A DNA stretch of 64,000 bases from Epiperipatus broadwayi. Lineage: Eukaryota; Onychophora; Udeonychophora; Euonychophora; Peripatidae. The notes under the pieces are model-generated. The model saw nothing but the letters and a program-made list of their open reading frames with translations, searched no databases and was not told the DNA's origin. A program made the translations under genes and the position numbers. Below, in pieces: positions 11,171-20,149 of this stretch (its first letter is position 1; each line of letters opens with the position of its first letter). The DNA is taken from the NCBI GenBank assembly GCA_028023455.1, contig JAQFVV010000030.1:1134501-1198500 (forward strand). The letters are read 5' to 3'.

Positions 11171-12069
11171 AATTCGTATTTAATAAGCTTATAGTTTTTT
11201 GAAATTTATTTGTTCATCCCATTCTTTATATCTTTTTTAGTCACATGATTTGATCAAGCATAACTGTATAAAATTTGCACTTTTTTAAATTATTGATGTA
11301 AATTGAAATTTTTTAATGGTCATATTACAACCTCATGAATATTAATTGATGTCATTTACTGCATGGATGTGTCAGCGGTGGTTTTGGGCAGTTCGTAGAA
11401 TTCAAGATGGCCATGAGCCATAATCATGACTGAGAAGAAGTTAACAACTATAGATACCTTGGTCAGATTATTAATGCATATAGAAAGACAATGGTTGATA
11501 TTAATCATAGAAATAAACTTGGGTGGAGTGCTTTTGCCAAGTGTTTTAAAAGGATGTTTTTTAATACTTGTGTTTTACCAATTTTTTACTTATGGTCCTG
11601 AAGTTTGAATGTTTAACAAAAGAAAAGTACAGGGACTTTATTCAACAAAATAATTGAGAGATGTATGTAAGGAGTAATAAGAAGAGATCAAAAGTGAAAT
11701 ATATGGTTGAGATATCAAACAATCACCGACATTATTAAATAAATAAAAGATTGAAATAGAACTGGGCTAGCCATATTACCAGAAGAGATATTGAAGTTTC
11801 AAATTGGGTACCAAGATATTTAAAAATCTAGAAAGAGGCCACACATGAGATAAATGAGTGGATGAAGTTTGCTAGTGTGTTGAGGAAAAAAGAGAGAATG
11901 AATCGAAGAAACCGGATTAAATTTGGAGAAACCTTCATTCTGTGATGAATCGATAATTGTAGAAAATGATATATCTTATTTGATAAGATTTAAATAAATT
12001 AATAAAAATCCGATCTCTTTTTTATTTTTATAAAAAATAAAACTAATTATAAGACTACAAAAGATTGTT

Positions 12070-12201
12070 GTTTTTTTTTTTCGTCAAGCGTTGTTAGCCG
12101 AGAGGTCAGCGCAGCAACCTTGCAAGCAAGCAATTGGTTGCAGACGGTTGTTGCGGATTCGCCTCCCGGCCGATGCTATGACATATGGGGAAAAAAGAAA
12201 A
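12070..12201 (+). mobile_element. tRNA-derived SINE (family S), copy 1
   Basis: An A box (tagccgagaggt) and a B box (ggattcgcctccc) sit in a tRNA-like body whose anticodon loop reads cttgcaa (TGC). A family-specific end, gatgctatgacatatg, and an A-rich tail follow. An 11-bp direct repeat, AAAAGATTGTT (12059-12069 and 12202-12212), flanks it. A run of T precedes the tRNA part. Four other copies occur in the window. The expected role is a Pol III-transcribed non-autonomous retroposon moved by a LINE. Confidence 0.75.
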
Positions 12202-12689
12202 AAAAGATTGTTTTTTTAAAAACATCTAAAAATGAATATATATATTTTTAATAAAATTTAGCTTATATGCAATTTATTTTAGTATTTACATCGAAATAGG
12301 TTAAAAACGTATCGAATAAACAAAAGCAAAAAATGGTAATGTAACTTTTTTTTATTATTATTAGTGGATTAGTTTAATTATGACCTCAAACTGAGTTTGT
12401 AATAAATCTATTTTACAGTTTTGAAAAATCAGTTTTTATTGCAGCAATAATTAAAGGATTGGATATCTACGTACTGAATCGTTTTATTTTAAATTTAAAC
12501 AATATACATACGTTTTTAGAAGAATTTTGACGTATATTCCAGCTGCATTTATCAATATATATATATATATATTGTTATATAGTTACTATTAATATGATTT
12601 TTTTATATATTCTCATATGTATGTATACATACTATTATGATAAAAAAAAAATAGATAATTTACTTTATAAAAGTATGAATCTGTTTGGT

Positions 12690-12720
12690 TTCACATGTGT
12701 GTGTGTGTGTGTGTGTGACA
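12690..12720. repeat. GT microsatellite
   Basis: A run of about ten GT units at roughly 12697-12717. It is an ordinary simple repeat with no assigned role. Confidence 0.8.
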
Positions 12721-12744
12721 GTCACAGTAAAATATAAATATATC

Positions 12745-12836
12745 ACTTTTTTTCCTCATGTGTCAAAGCATAGGCCGGGAAGCGAACCCGGGATTCTGCT
12801 TGTAAGGCAGCTGTGCTAACCACTCGGCTACTTTTT
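12745..12836 (-). mobile_element. tRNA-derived SINE (family S), copy 2
   Basis: This is the best-preserved tRNA-like body of the family on the minus strand: gtagccgagtggttagcac as the A-box region, anticodon loop cttacaa (TAC, valine-like), B box gggttcgcttccc. It then has the family end ggcctatgctttgacacatg and an A-rich tail (T-run at 12747-12753 on plus). The lack of an acceptor stem matching the 3' end and the family tail argue against a working tRNA-Val gene. Confidence 0.7.
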
Positions 12837-12839
12837 GTT

Positions 12840-13410
12840 TTAAAAAATCCAACAAAAAGAAAAAAATATATAATATTTAAACTACAAAGTTAAAAGAAAT
12901 TTTTTTAAATCCTTAAACTCTTTCAATTTTTTGAATATAGTACTGAATCACAGAATTAGTGCGAAATTTTTATAGAAGCTTCAAAACTAAAAAGTTAATA
13001 ATACCTAAAATGCCTTGTTTGAATTCAGACTGGGTAAGATTTGGATTTTTTCAGTTTCGAAAACAGGCTTTTAATTTTTCTTCAGAAATTGACCAATAAA
13101 ATGAATCTCTAGCTATTCTTTGTTGAAGAATAGAATAAGAATAAAAAACGGATGAAATCCTTACCAGCTAATTTTGTCTACGAAAAAGCCTTTCCTGTGC
13201 AGTGGAATATTTAACGCTGTTCTACCTATTTATATTTTGCTTTATGCAACTTTTCATCAACTAATTTAATGTCGCTGGGATGCTATTTATTCATTGGTGG
13301 ACAGCAACACCTTATAACACTGTTGTTATTTACTTTTTGTCTTTAATAATTAAAATCATTTAATTTCAATATGTTAAATTTCTAATTCACTTTGTAGCTT
13401 ATACGTACCT
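12840..13410. other. AT-rich stretch, nothing recognised
   Basis: No protein-like frame longer than chance, no repeat match and no RNA gene was seen. Confidence 0.5.
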
Positions 13411-13412
13411 TG

Positions 13413-13556
13413 GTGATTGTTTGTCTTTTCGACGTGTGTGTGATCAAGTGTATCAGCGGTATGAGTTAGCATGGATGGTTGAGAGTCGTGTGAAAGTCTG
13501 AGTTCAAACCCCTATATATTACATATATAACTGCAGGTATGAAAAGCCTGTACTGT
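13413..13556 (+). mobile_element. Family-H repeat, 5'-truncated copy 2
   Basis: Similarity to the other H copies begins at TTGGTGATTG. In complete copies that is the first base after the predicted hammerhead cleavage site. The copy keeps the tRNA-like part: an A-box-like tatcagcggtatgagttagc (13451-13470) and a good B box gagttcaaacccc (13500-13512). It runs through the gcctgta tail. The start position is what a self-cleaved RNA template would give, but one copy cannot prove it. Confidence 0.7.
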
Positions 13557-13789
13557 AGAAAAAATTCATATTTTTAACTTAAAATAAAAATTGTTTTTTT
13601 GCTCACTTTGATGTTTGCAATTATTATCTAAAATTTGTTGGTGTCTGTAAGTCTTATTATTTTAAAGTATTTATTAAACTTCAAAAAACTTAGCAATAGG
13701 GTTTATTAAATAGTAGTGTAGATTTACAGTTTATTATTCTAATAATAGTTCTTCATAAGTATTTAATGGTTCTTTTGTTTTTATTCAAT

Positions 13790-14245
13790 GAGCTTTTCCA
13801 GTCTGGTATAAAAATAATGGAAATTTTTCAAAAATTATTTATAACCAGGATTATCCTATTGTACAGTTTTTATTAAGTGATACTGTTTATGTAAATAACT
13901 AATCTCAAACTCCAGTTTCTGGGATTAATTTATTAAAACAAAGAAATGCTGAAAAATTCTCACCTATCAAAACTTTTTCATCAAGAGCAGCGCCTGTTGT
14001 TGCAAAGATTTCAAAAGTGCGAAGACAATAATTTATTTCAAGTTAGTAACTTCTTTAATTTAGGGAACATTCCTTATTATGAAGTAACTCTACCTAAACT
14101 TTTTACTGAGATTGGTCAAAAATACTTAAAAGAAAAACTAAATTAAAATAATGCTTGATAGATGGCGTCAATGGCAGTGAATCTTTTGATTCTAAATACC
14201 TTCAACAAGTTTGGACAATACAAAAATTATTTTGTTTATCTTACC
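13790..14245 (+). pseudogene. Coding-like fossil of unknown family
   Basis: Three frames in succession look protein-like. At 13800-14030 one frame reads VWYKNNGNFSKIIYNQDYP, then (after one stop) SGINLLKQRNAEKF, SPIKTFSSRAAPVVAKISK. A +1-type switch then gives NLGNIPYYEVTLPKLFTEIG (about 14055-14115, inside the open frame at 13946-14146). A third frame gives DGVNGSESFDSKYLQQVW (about 14160-14215). The varied composition (Pro, Val, Gly, Ser, Asp) differs from the Phe/Ile/Tyr/Lys chance frames elsewhere. I do not recognise the family. It could be a processed pseudogene or a retroelement ORF remnant. Confidence 0.35.
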
Positions 14246-14594
14246 TTCTAGATTTGTATTTTTTAAAAAAGATTAAATTTACAATTATTGCATAAAAATA
14301 CCTCATATTAATGTTATTTTCAATTTTTTTTAGCAAATTCACTCATTAAGAAAATATGAGTTCTTCACGCACTTAATTGTTCATATTTCTAAACAAACAG
14401 AAATTTCTTCTGATCTTCTAAGTATGGAAATATAAGATATATGAAAAACTTTAGAACATTAATCTGTATATGATCAATTCTTTCTTAAGGCAATCAAATA
14501 GGAAATCTAAACATCAGAACGGAATTATGTACATATATAATATCTTGGTATTCTGTCATTAATAATAATATGAAAATACTACAGCTTTTTAATA

Positions 14595-14856
14595 TCGTCA
14601 TCATCATTTTCAAACATTATCAATCCACTGCAGGATGAAAGTCTATCCAAGTTCAATACATTTTCTCTGATATCTAGCTTCTCTCCTTCACATTATCCAG
14701 CACACTTTCTTATTCCATCCATCCATCACACACGTGGTCTCTTTCTAGGTCTTTTACAATCTCTTGGAATCCAGTTTAAGATTTCAACTGTCCACCTATT
14801 ATTATCTCTTCTAGCAATATATCCAGTCCACCTCTATTTTAGCCTTTTAATTCTTT
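14595..14856 (-). pseudogene. RTE LINE C-terminal fragment, decayed
   Basis: Minus-strand match to the RTE C-terminus also seen at 10085-10338, preserving the NRW-ST-KS, WIPRDCKRPRK and FILQWI regions with frameshifts, and with a short (ATG)n tail at the 3' end (catcatcat near 14600 on plus). It is 5' truncated like most LINE copies. Nothing intact remains. Confidence 0.75.
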
Positions 14857-14859
14857 CAC

Positions 14860-16365
14860 AATGACATAATCAACCATGGCATAGACCTAGGAGATACCGA
14901 CTTAAAACAATTGAAAAGGAATTACCTGGAATACACATATCAGAAATAAAAGCTAATATTATTTGCATGACTTATATGAATGGCATCTCAGCCTTTCTAA
15001 CATCATAAAAACAAATTCCAGCATTGCAACAGATTTTATAAGACTATACATTGGAATATAAATTAGAGTTCAATAGGGAAAAAACATAAAAGTCAAGTCC
15101 ATTCTTGGGTTTTCGATTAAAATGAAAGTTTTCTTATTTTAATATAGGAAAAACTTAAGAAATAAAATTGAAAATCTTATTAATTACATTTTGAAAGGTA
15201 TCTCTCTTTATTCACAAGTATTTTTATTTAACTTACTAAATATTACCCAGATTACATATTATTATTTTTAATAATAATTTGCACAAAAAGCTTTTTCCAC
15301 ACACATTTATTTTTTGTGTAGAAAATTATTATGTGAATGACGGGTAGGCTCACTTATGATAAATAGATTCAAAATTCAAAAAATGTTTAACTTAATCACA
15401 ACTTATGCTAAACTATTTTCACTTTGTTCAACATTATTCCTACAGATAAATCTCCAGAAGTAACTGGATAGTGGAAATACCTTATCACTCCACTGCTATC
15501 CATTCCCAATTTTATTTTTTTGTTCATCCAAGAATAGATATAATTATTGGGAGATTTATTTATTGCTACATTCTCTGCCTTTGAATACTGAATAAAAATT
15601 GATGCTAAATTTGAATAATAAACAGCTTGTTTGAAAATTCAGTCTCCTCATTTGAGATGAAATTTTTTGACTTTCTCATCAAATTAAAATTGAAGTCTCT
15701 GCCCACATTATGTTTCCAAAGATAATGTGTGAATGTTTGATGACCAATGCTGAATTTGTCATAAAGATGTAGAAAACTTTTTTTTTTAATGTTCTAGTTT
15801 TGTAGGTATATATTCAGTAATTCCCATACTCTTTAATAACTCCAATATTAACAGATCTATTACATCTTATCATTTTTCTATAAACTTTTCTTTATGCAAA
15901 ATGAAAATTTAGAAAACTATAAACCTATAGACAGCAAGTTAATTTTATATTATATACCATTAATAAATAGTTAATGCAATTCAAAGATACAATGGTTATA
16001 AATTTTATTATGCTTGTTTGACAGTATATAAAACATAATAATTTGATTTCCTATTAATTATACTAGTAATAGGTATATCATCAACTGATTTACCTTTTGC
16101 AATCTTAATGTTAAATCTCCATAAGTTATATACTACATCTTATATTTCAACAGAAATTAATTTATATATTATGATAATTGGTTCTGTTTAATTGATTACC
16201 ACTTTTATGAAAGTTGTTTATTCAATGGATATCTATATAATTATTTCTTAAAACAACATTATATTTTTAATGTACAATATATATATTTAAATAGCAAATT
16301 TTATTCTGTAAAAAATAAGCCTTCTCAGAAAATGTTTTTATATATTGAATAATATATTTAATTTA
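14860..16365. other. AT-rich stretch, nothing recognised
   Basis: About 1.5 kb of AT-rich DNA. I found no repeat match to other parts of the window, no coding-like frame and no RNA gene. Confidence 0.5.
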
Positions 16366-16366
16366 T

Positions 16367-16480
16367 CTAGTGTTGTTAGCTGAGAGGTCATTGCAACCGC
16401 TTTGCAAGCAAGTAGTTGGTTGCAGATGGTTGTGGATTTGTGTTCCGGCCGATGCTATGACATATGAAAAAATAGAAGAC
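16367..16480 (+). mobile_element. tRNA-derived SINE (family S), copy 3
   Basis: A box ttagctgagaggt, anticodon loop tttgcaa (TGC), a decayed B box (ggatttgtgttcc), then the family end ccgatgctatgacatatg and an A-rich tail. More diverged than copy 1, and no clear target duplication was found. It lies just upstream of the Penelope-like inverted dimer. Confidence 0.65.
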
Positions 16481-16773
16481 AAAATAGAATAAATTGACTA
16501 TTTCTCGGATTCATGCATTTGATAGACTGGTTATTGATATTATTTTCCTGAAGGTTTCTGATGATGGTGTTCTAGTTGTATTTTTATATTGGACTATTTC
16601 CACCATCTAATATGTGCATGCGTATTGAATGTCTTTAGAAAAATTTAACTTTATTTAAATATTTCAAATACATTCAACTGTTAGTAATAGCACATCAAAT
16701 AGGTTAGTATATGCACAACATTTTGAAAGGTATTATTCTCCCCTCTTCTTCAAGTGTTGCTGGCTTTACCAGT

Positions 16774-16863
16774 GACAGTGTTAGCATGGGATTCAACCCT
16801 GGACCCTTAGATTCTTGATTATTGAATTTAAGGTAATGCTTTAACCAACTGAACCATTCTGCC
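16774..16863 (-). repeat. tRNA-like structure at the PLE 3' end, left arm
   Basis: Inverted counterpart of 18027-18117. On the minus strand it has the A-box-like tggttcagttgg and the B-box-like gggttgaatccc. The acceptor strands GGCAGAA/CACTGTC pair less well than in the right arm. Confidence 0.6.
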
Positions 16864-16879
16864 AAAAGATTTATCTATG

Positions 16880-17385
16880 AGGTTCCAACTGATTTCTCCA
16901 CTTTTTCCTAAGAGAAAAGTTGATTAGTGGTTTACATTATGTGTAATCACACTAGGTTGGCTTATGGGATTTTTTGCCATTGTTATGTGAGCAACTTCTT
17001 TAAATTTTCTTCTATCTTTTGTTCTCTATCCAATACTTTTGTATTTTCCCAATTGAACATATGTTCATTGGCACATCCATGGTCTGCTAATGTTTTCTCT
17101 CTTCTAATCATTAGTTTGTGTTCTTGCAAGTGCTTTTCAATGGGATGACTGGTCTCACCAATATATGTTCTTCCACATTCACATGGTATTTTGTAGATGC
17201 AGTTTTTTTATTTCAAGTTTAGGCTTTGTATATGTTAGAATTCCTCGTAGTGTGGTATGGCTCTGGAAAGCTATTCTGATGTTATACTGATTGCACATTT
17301 CCCTTAATTTGTCTATTTTTGGAATGTATGGGTACACTACAGTACCAATAATTGTCTTTTCTCTTGATGGTTTTTTTGTTGTCTA
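16880..17385 (-). pseudogene. PLE GIY-YIG region, left arm
   Basis: Reverse-complement counterpart of the right-arm coding stretch at 17416-17960. It is more decayed, with several stops, but keeps the GIY-YIG neighbourhood and the tail. It adds no coding capacity. Its value is that it lets the two arms be aligned to date the inverted structure. Confidence 0.7.
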
Positions 17386-17415
17386 TTTAATGTTTTCTAT
17401 ATAGAACAAACTTTT

Positions 17416-17960
17416 ATGAAAAAGTGTTATCCATCAGCTGTTATTAAGATAATTTTAAATAGACAACAAAAAGAACCATCAAGAGAAAAGACAATTATCG
17501 GTAATGTAGTGTACTCATACATTCCAAAAATAGCAGACAAATTAAGGAAAATCTGCAATCAGTATAACATCAGAACAGCTTTCCAGAGCCATACCACACT
17601 ATGAGGAATCCTAACATCTATAAAGCCTAAACTTGAAATACTGAAAAGAAAAAACTGCATCTGTGAAATACCATGTGAATTTGGAAGAATATATATTGAT
17701 AAGAACAGTCATCCCATTGAAAAGCGCTTGTAAAAACACAAACTGATGATTAGAAGAGAAAAAAGAGGTCTAAAGTAGCAGACCATGTATGGCCCAACAA
17801 GCATATGTTCAATTGGGAAAATACAAAAATATTGGATAAAGAAGAAAAGGTACAAAGAAGAAAATTTAAAAAAGCTGCTCACATGACAATGGCATAAATA
17901 CCATAAGCCAACCAGTCTGACTATACATAATGTATGGAAACCACTAATCAACTTTGCTCT
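17416..17960 (+). pseudogene. PLE C-terminal region: post-RT linker and GIY-YIG endonuclease, right arm
   Basis: The first open frame (17416-17604) ends in the linker typical of Penelope-like proteins: VYSYIPKIADKLRKICNQYN followed by IRTAFQSHTTL. After a stop the frame continues RGILTSIKPKLEIL and then the GIY-YIG-type nuclease start CICEIPCEFGRIYIDKNSHP (about 17655-17715), and KRL-KHKLMIRREKRG. In the family this nuclease nicks target DNA for retrotransposition. The usual IG of YIG is ID here, and stops remain, so it is inactive. The RT domain is absent: only the 3' third of the element is present. The assignment rests on motif order and is firm at family level. Confidence 0.8.
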
Positions 17961-18026
17961 TAGGAAAAAGTGGAGAAATCAGGAGGAACCTCATAGATAA
18001 TATAAAATTTTTAGAGTGTTGCCTTT

Positions 18027-18117
18027 GGCAGTATGGCTCAATTGGTTAGAGTGTTACTTTAAAATTCAATACTCAAGAATCTAAGGGTCCAGGTTCGAAT
18101 GCCATGCTAGTACTGTC
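18027..18117 (+). repeat. tRNA-like structure at the PLE 3' end, right arm
   Basis: GGCAGTA (18027-18033) pairs with TACTGTC (18111-18117) as a full 7-bp acceptor-like stem with one G-U. Inside are an A box (tggctcaattgg, 18034-18045) and a B box (ggttcgaatgcc, 18092-18103). A long variable region and an anticodon-loop-like tttaaaa suggest a tRNA-Leu(TAA)-type ancestor. Extra bases between the T-arm and the acceptor strand argue against a functional tRNA. The same arrangement follows a GIY-YIG remnant at 19187-19281. Confidence 0.6.
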
Positions 18118-18324
18118 ATTGGTCAAGCCAGCAACACCGGAAGAAGAGGGAAGAATAATACCTCTTGAAATGTTGTGCATATACTAACCTGTTTGATGAG
18201 CTATTACTAACAGTTTACTGTATTTGGAATATTTAAATAAAATTAAATTTTTCTAAAGACATTCAATACACATATTAGATGATGGAAATAGTCCAATATA
18301 AAAGTACAACTGGTTATTGATATG

Positions 18325-18885
18325 TGTTAATTTTTTAAAAGATTTAAATATCCTTTCTCCATATGCATTTAATTTTGCAAAACTCTTAGAAAGCACATTT
18401 ACCAAAGGCTGACTGTTCATCTGAAAAAACATTTTGAATGATGTTAAACTTTAATCTGCTGCATTTCTCAAGTATAAATAGTTGGGAAATTATTTTTTTA
18501 ATGAAACTTTGTTCCGTATTGAAAAAAAATGTTTACATTTTTGTTACTTTAGCTTGGAGGGGAAGTATATACAATGTACAATGAGGAAGTTCATTATCAA
18601 ATTAATTCAAGATAGTAACTATATTTCTCAAAGTAATCATGTAAAGGAGATTGCGTGTTTTATATTTTTGATTCTTTATCTTGGATCAATTTAGCTAATG
18701 ATGCTTAAGTCTATTAGATAATGCTTTGTTATTAGCAATACAACAGCTAATAAGTGTGAAAAAATAATCCAATAAAACGTTTTAAGTTGTTCAATCTTGA
18801 TGAGATAGTAATGTTTAATGGGAAGTATTTTAATTAACTTTAGTGATATGAATTCCTGATAACTGCATTTCTGGTCTGTTTGCAT
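18325..18885. other. AT-rich stretch, nothing recognised
   Basis: Open frames at 18482-18694 (plus) and 18691-18888 (minus) have no recognised motif and look like chance frames. Confidence 0.5.
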
Positions 18886-18889
18886 CATC

Positions 18890-19320
18890 CAGAACTGTTA
18901 AATGTATCAATAATCAAATGAAAACACCCCATATATTTCTAATATAGCAGACCATGAACATATCAATGAATAAACATAATTAATTGGGAAAAGACATGAA
19001 TGTTGGATATAGAAGAAAAATTAAAAAAATAAATAAATTAAAACATGATCTGGCAAATACTTCACAAATCACCCTAAGGTGATAATTCATAGTGTTTGGA
19101 AGTCATTCATTAACTTTATCCTTAAGAAATGGAGAAATCAGGAAAATCTGCATAAATAAGCATATTAAATTTCTTATTGCTGTCTTTGATAGAATAGCCT
19201 AGTTAATTAGAATATCATCATAAATTCAGTATTCATTAATCAAAAGAACCCAGGTTTGATTCCTATGCTGCTAGTATTGTCATTAATTGGCCAACAATAA
19301 CTAAAAAAGAGATTAATGTC
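18890..19320 (+). pseudogene. Penelope-like element 3' end, second independent copy
   Basis: Decayed match to the right arm of the PLE dimer from the ADHxW/IGK region (near 18945-19000) through WKSFINFILKKWRNQEN (near 19098-19150), then the tRNA-like sequence at 19187-19281 and the gccaacaataac end. It is not a duplicate of the 16.5-18.3 kb dimer, because the arms of that dimer resemble each other more than they resemble this copy. It shows that the tRNA-like block belongs to the PLE family rather than being a chance neighbour. Confidence 0.65.
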
Positions 19321-19461
19321 ACTCAAAACTTTGTATTGTATACTAATCTGTGATATTAATAGGCAAAACCCTCTCCATACAGTAGTGCCACTCAAAGCAA
19401 GACAGAGAAATCAATGGATGCCAGAAGACTTGTGCATAAAATCCCTATCTAGTGCCTTCTG

Positions 19462-19520
19462 ATCCAATATCCCCAAACTAGTTTCTGCATTGTGGCCTTC
19501 ATCAGTGAGGAGCCTTGGAT
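19462..19520 (-). ncRNA. Hammerhead ribozyme, family A, decayed
   Basis: The core CUGAUGA and GAAAC are kept, but helix II is damaged (GGCC-ACAAUGC in place of GGC-CACAA-GCC), and the cleavage triplet reads GUU rather than GUC. The outer helix I still pairs AUCCAA with UUGGAU. Confidence 0.55.
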
Positions 19521-19922
19521 CTGAGAGCACCGCACCTAGATCTTAGGATTTTATGCACAAACCTTTTGGTATCCATTGATTACTCCATCTTGCTTTGAGT
19601 GGCACTACTGTATGGATAGAGTTTTGCCTATTTTAACAAGTTATGAGCAAGCATAGTAGATAGTGAACCTGTGATGTTTAAAGGTTTAATACCAATCCTG
19701 CCTAATAGGAAGGTGGTGGCTAATGGTTATAAAAAACCAGTCACCAAAATATATGGGTGCTGAACTGAGTTCAGACCCATATGACTATATAAGCTATTGA
19801 GCCTAGATTGAAAATATTTGTGTTTTCCAATTTTATTCTCATAGTTTTGTAGTTATGTAGAGATAAAAGATGGTTGCAGGATGGTTGCATTAGATCCTAA
19901 GATCTAGGTGCAGTGCTCTCAG

Positions 19923-19981
19923 ATCCAAGCCTCCTCACTGATGAAGGCCACAAGCCAGAAACTAGTTTGGAGATATTGGAT
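19923..19981 (+). ncRNA. Hammerhead ribozyme, family A
   Basis: CUGAUGA, GGC/GCC helix II, GAA and ACUAGU are present. The cleavage-site nucleotide is U (GUU), and the inner helix I has one mismatch (UGGAGA). The outer helix AUCCAA/UUGGAU is intact. Confidence 0.6.
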
Positions 19982-20149
19982 GAGTAGGCACTAGATAGGG
20001 ATTGTATGCACAAGCCTTCTGGCATCCATTGATTATTCAGGCTTGCACTGAGTGGGAGTTCTGTATGGAGAGTTTTGCCTGTTTTAATAACAGTTAAGAG
20101 CAAGCATGAGAAATGATGATCATGTGATGTTTGGTGGTTTAATACATTG

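Larger units (their letters stand above)
9886..11420. mobile_element. Foldback DNA transposon (long inverted repeats, TA target site)
   Basis: The ends are inverted repeats about 185 bp long: 9886-10074 against the reverse complement of 11237-11420. They start with TGCTCTCATGGCCAT on the left and TGGCTCATGGCCAT on the right. Both sides are bounded by TA (9884-9885, 11421-11422), consistent with a TA target duplication as in Tc1/mariner-type elements. The element sits inside an RTE coding region, which resumes cleanly on the other side. No transposase frame was found, so it is non-autonomous. It has been invaded by an RTE tail (10085-10338) and a palindromic repeat (10921-11170). Confidence 0.8.
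9113..11975 (+). pseudogene. RTE-type LINE, 3' half (RT to C-terminus), split by a foldback DNA element
   Basis: Conceptual translation shows reverse transcriptase pieces in order: MPRVWKN with GDTEDIKN-like DDTEDIRNCKPIS (about 9185-9260), an EKTHNYG block, a DYEKAFD-like region (about 9430-9450), VIRLHDGTKKINIKKGV-like text (about 9555-9605) and a degenerate F-DD region near 9720. After the insertion at 9886-11420 the frame resumes with NYRYLGQIINAYRK (about 11445-11490) and the C-terminal block NRTGLAI...ARR...RPHMR..DE (about 11755-11870), ending FIL near 11940. This is the usual RTE C-terminal endonuclease/RT order. Stops and frameshifts throughout make it inactive. Confidence 0.85.
16541..18308. 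mobile_element. Penelope-like element inverted dimer with 15-bp target duplication
   Basis: The left arm (about 16571-17391, minus) and the right arm (about 17452-18308, plus) are inverted copies joined by a spacer of about 60 bp. An exact 15-bp direct repeat, ACTGGTTATTGATAT, flanks the whole (16526-16540 and 18309-18323). Each arm encodes the C-terminal part of a PLE, followed by a tRNA-like sequence and a terminal block (gaatgtctttagaaaaattt and neighbours) that recurs at 25063-25330. Inserting both arms between one target duplication means the inverted structure was made before or during integration. A similar PLE end lies at 18890-19320. Confidence 0.85.
19358..20145. mobile_element. Family-A inverted repeat element
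   Basis: A minus-strand segment (about 19358-19550) joins directly, near a shared taggatttta stretch, to a longer plus-strand segment (about 19545-20145). Both ends again carry the same terminal sequence (ggcaaaac...ctcc and ggag...ttttgcc). Hammerhead sites lie in both parts: 19462-19520 minus and 19923-19981 plus. No clear target duplication was found. The 68-codon minus frame at 19897-20103 is just the repeat read through. Confidence 0.8.

Noticed and set aside
12758-12832. Apparent tRNA-Val gene on the minus strand
   Set aside because: It has the SINE-specific tail and A-rich end, belongs to a five-copy repeat family with target duplications, and lacks a matching acceptor stem.
14155-14185. 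TAGATGGCG-like CTCF core near 14160
   Set aside because: A single short partial match inside the coding-like fossil; too little to call a binding site.
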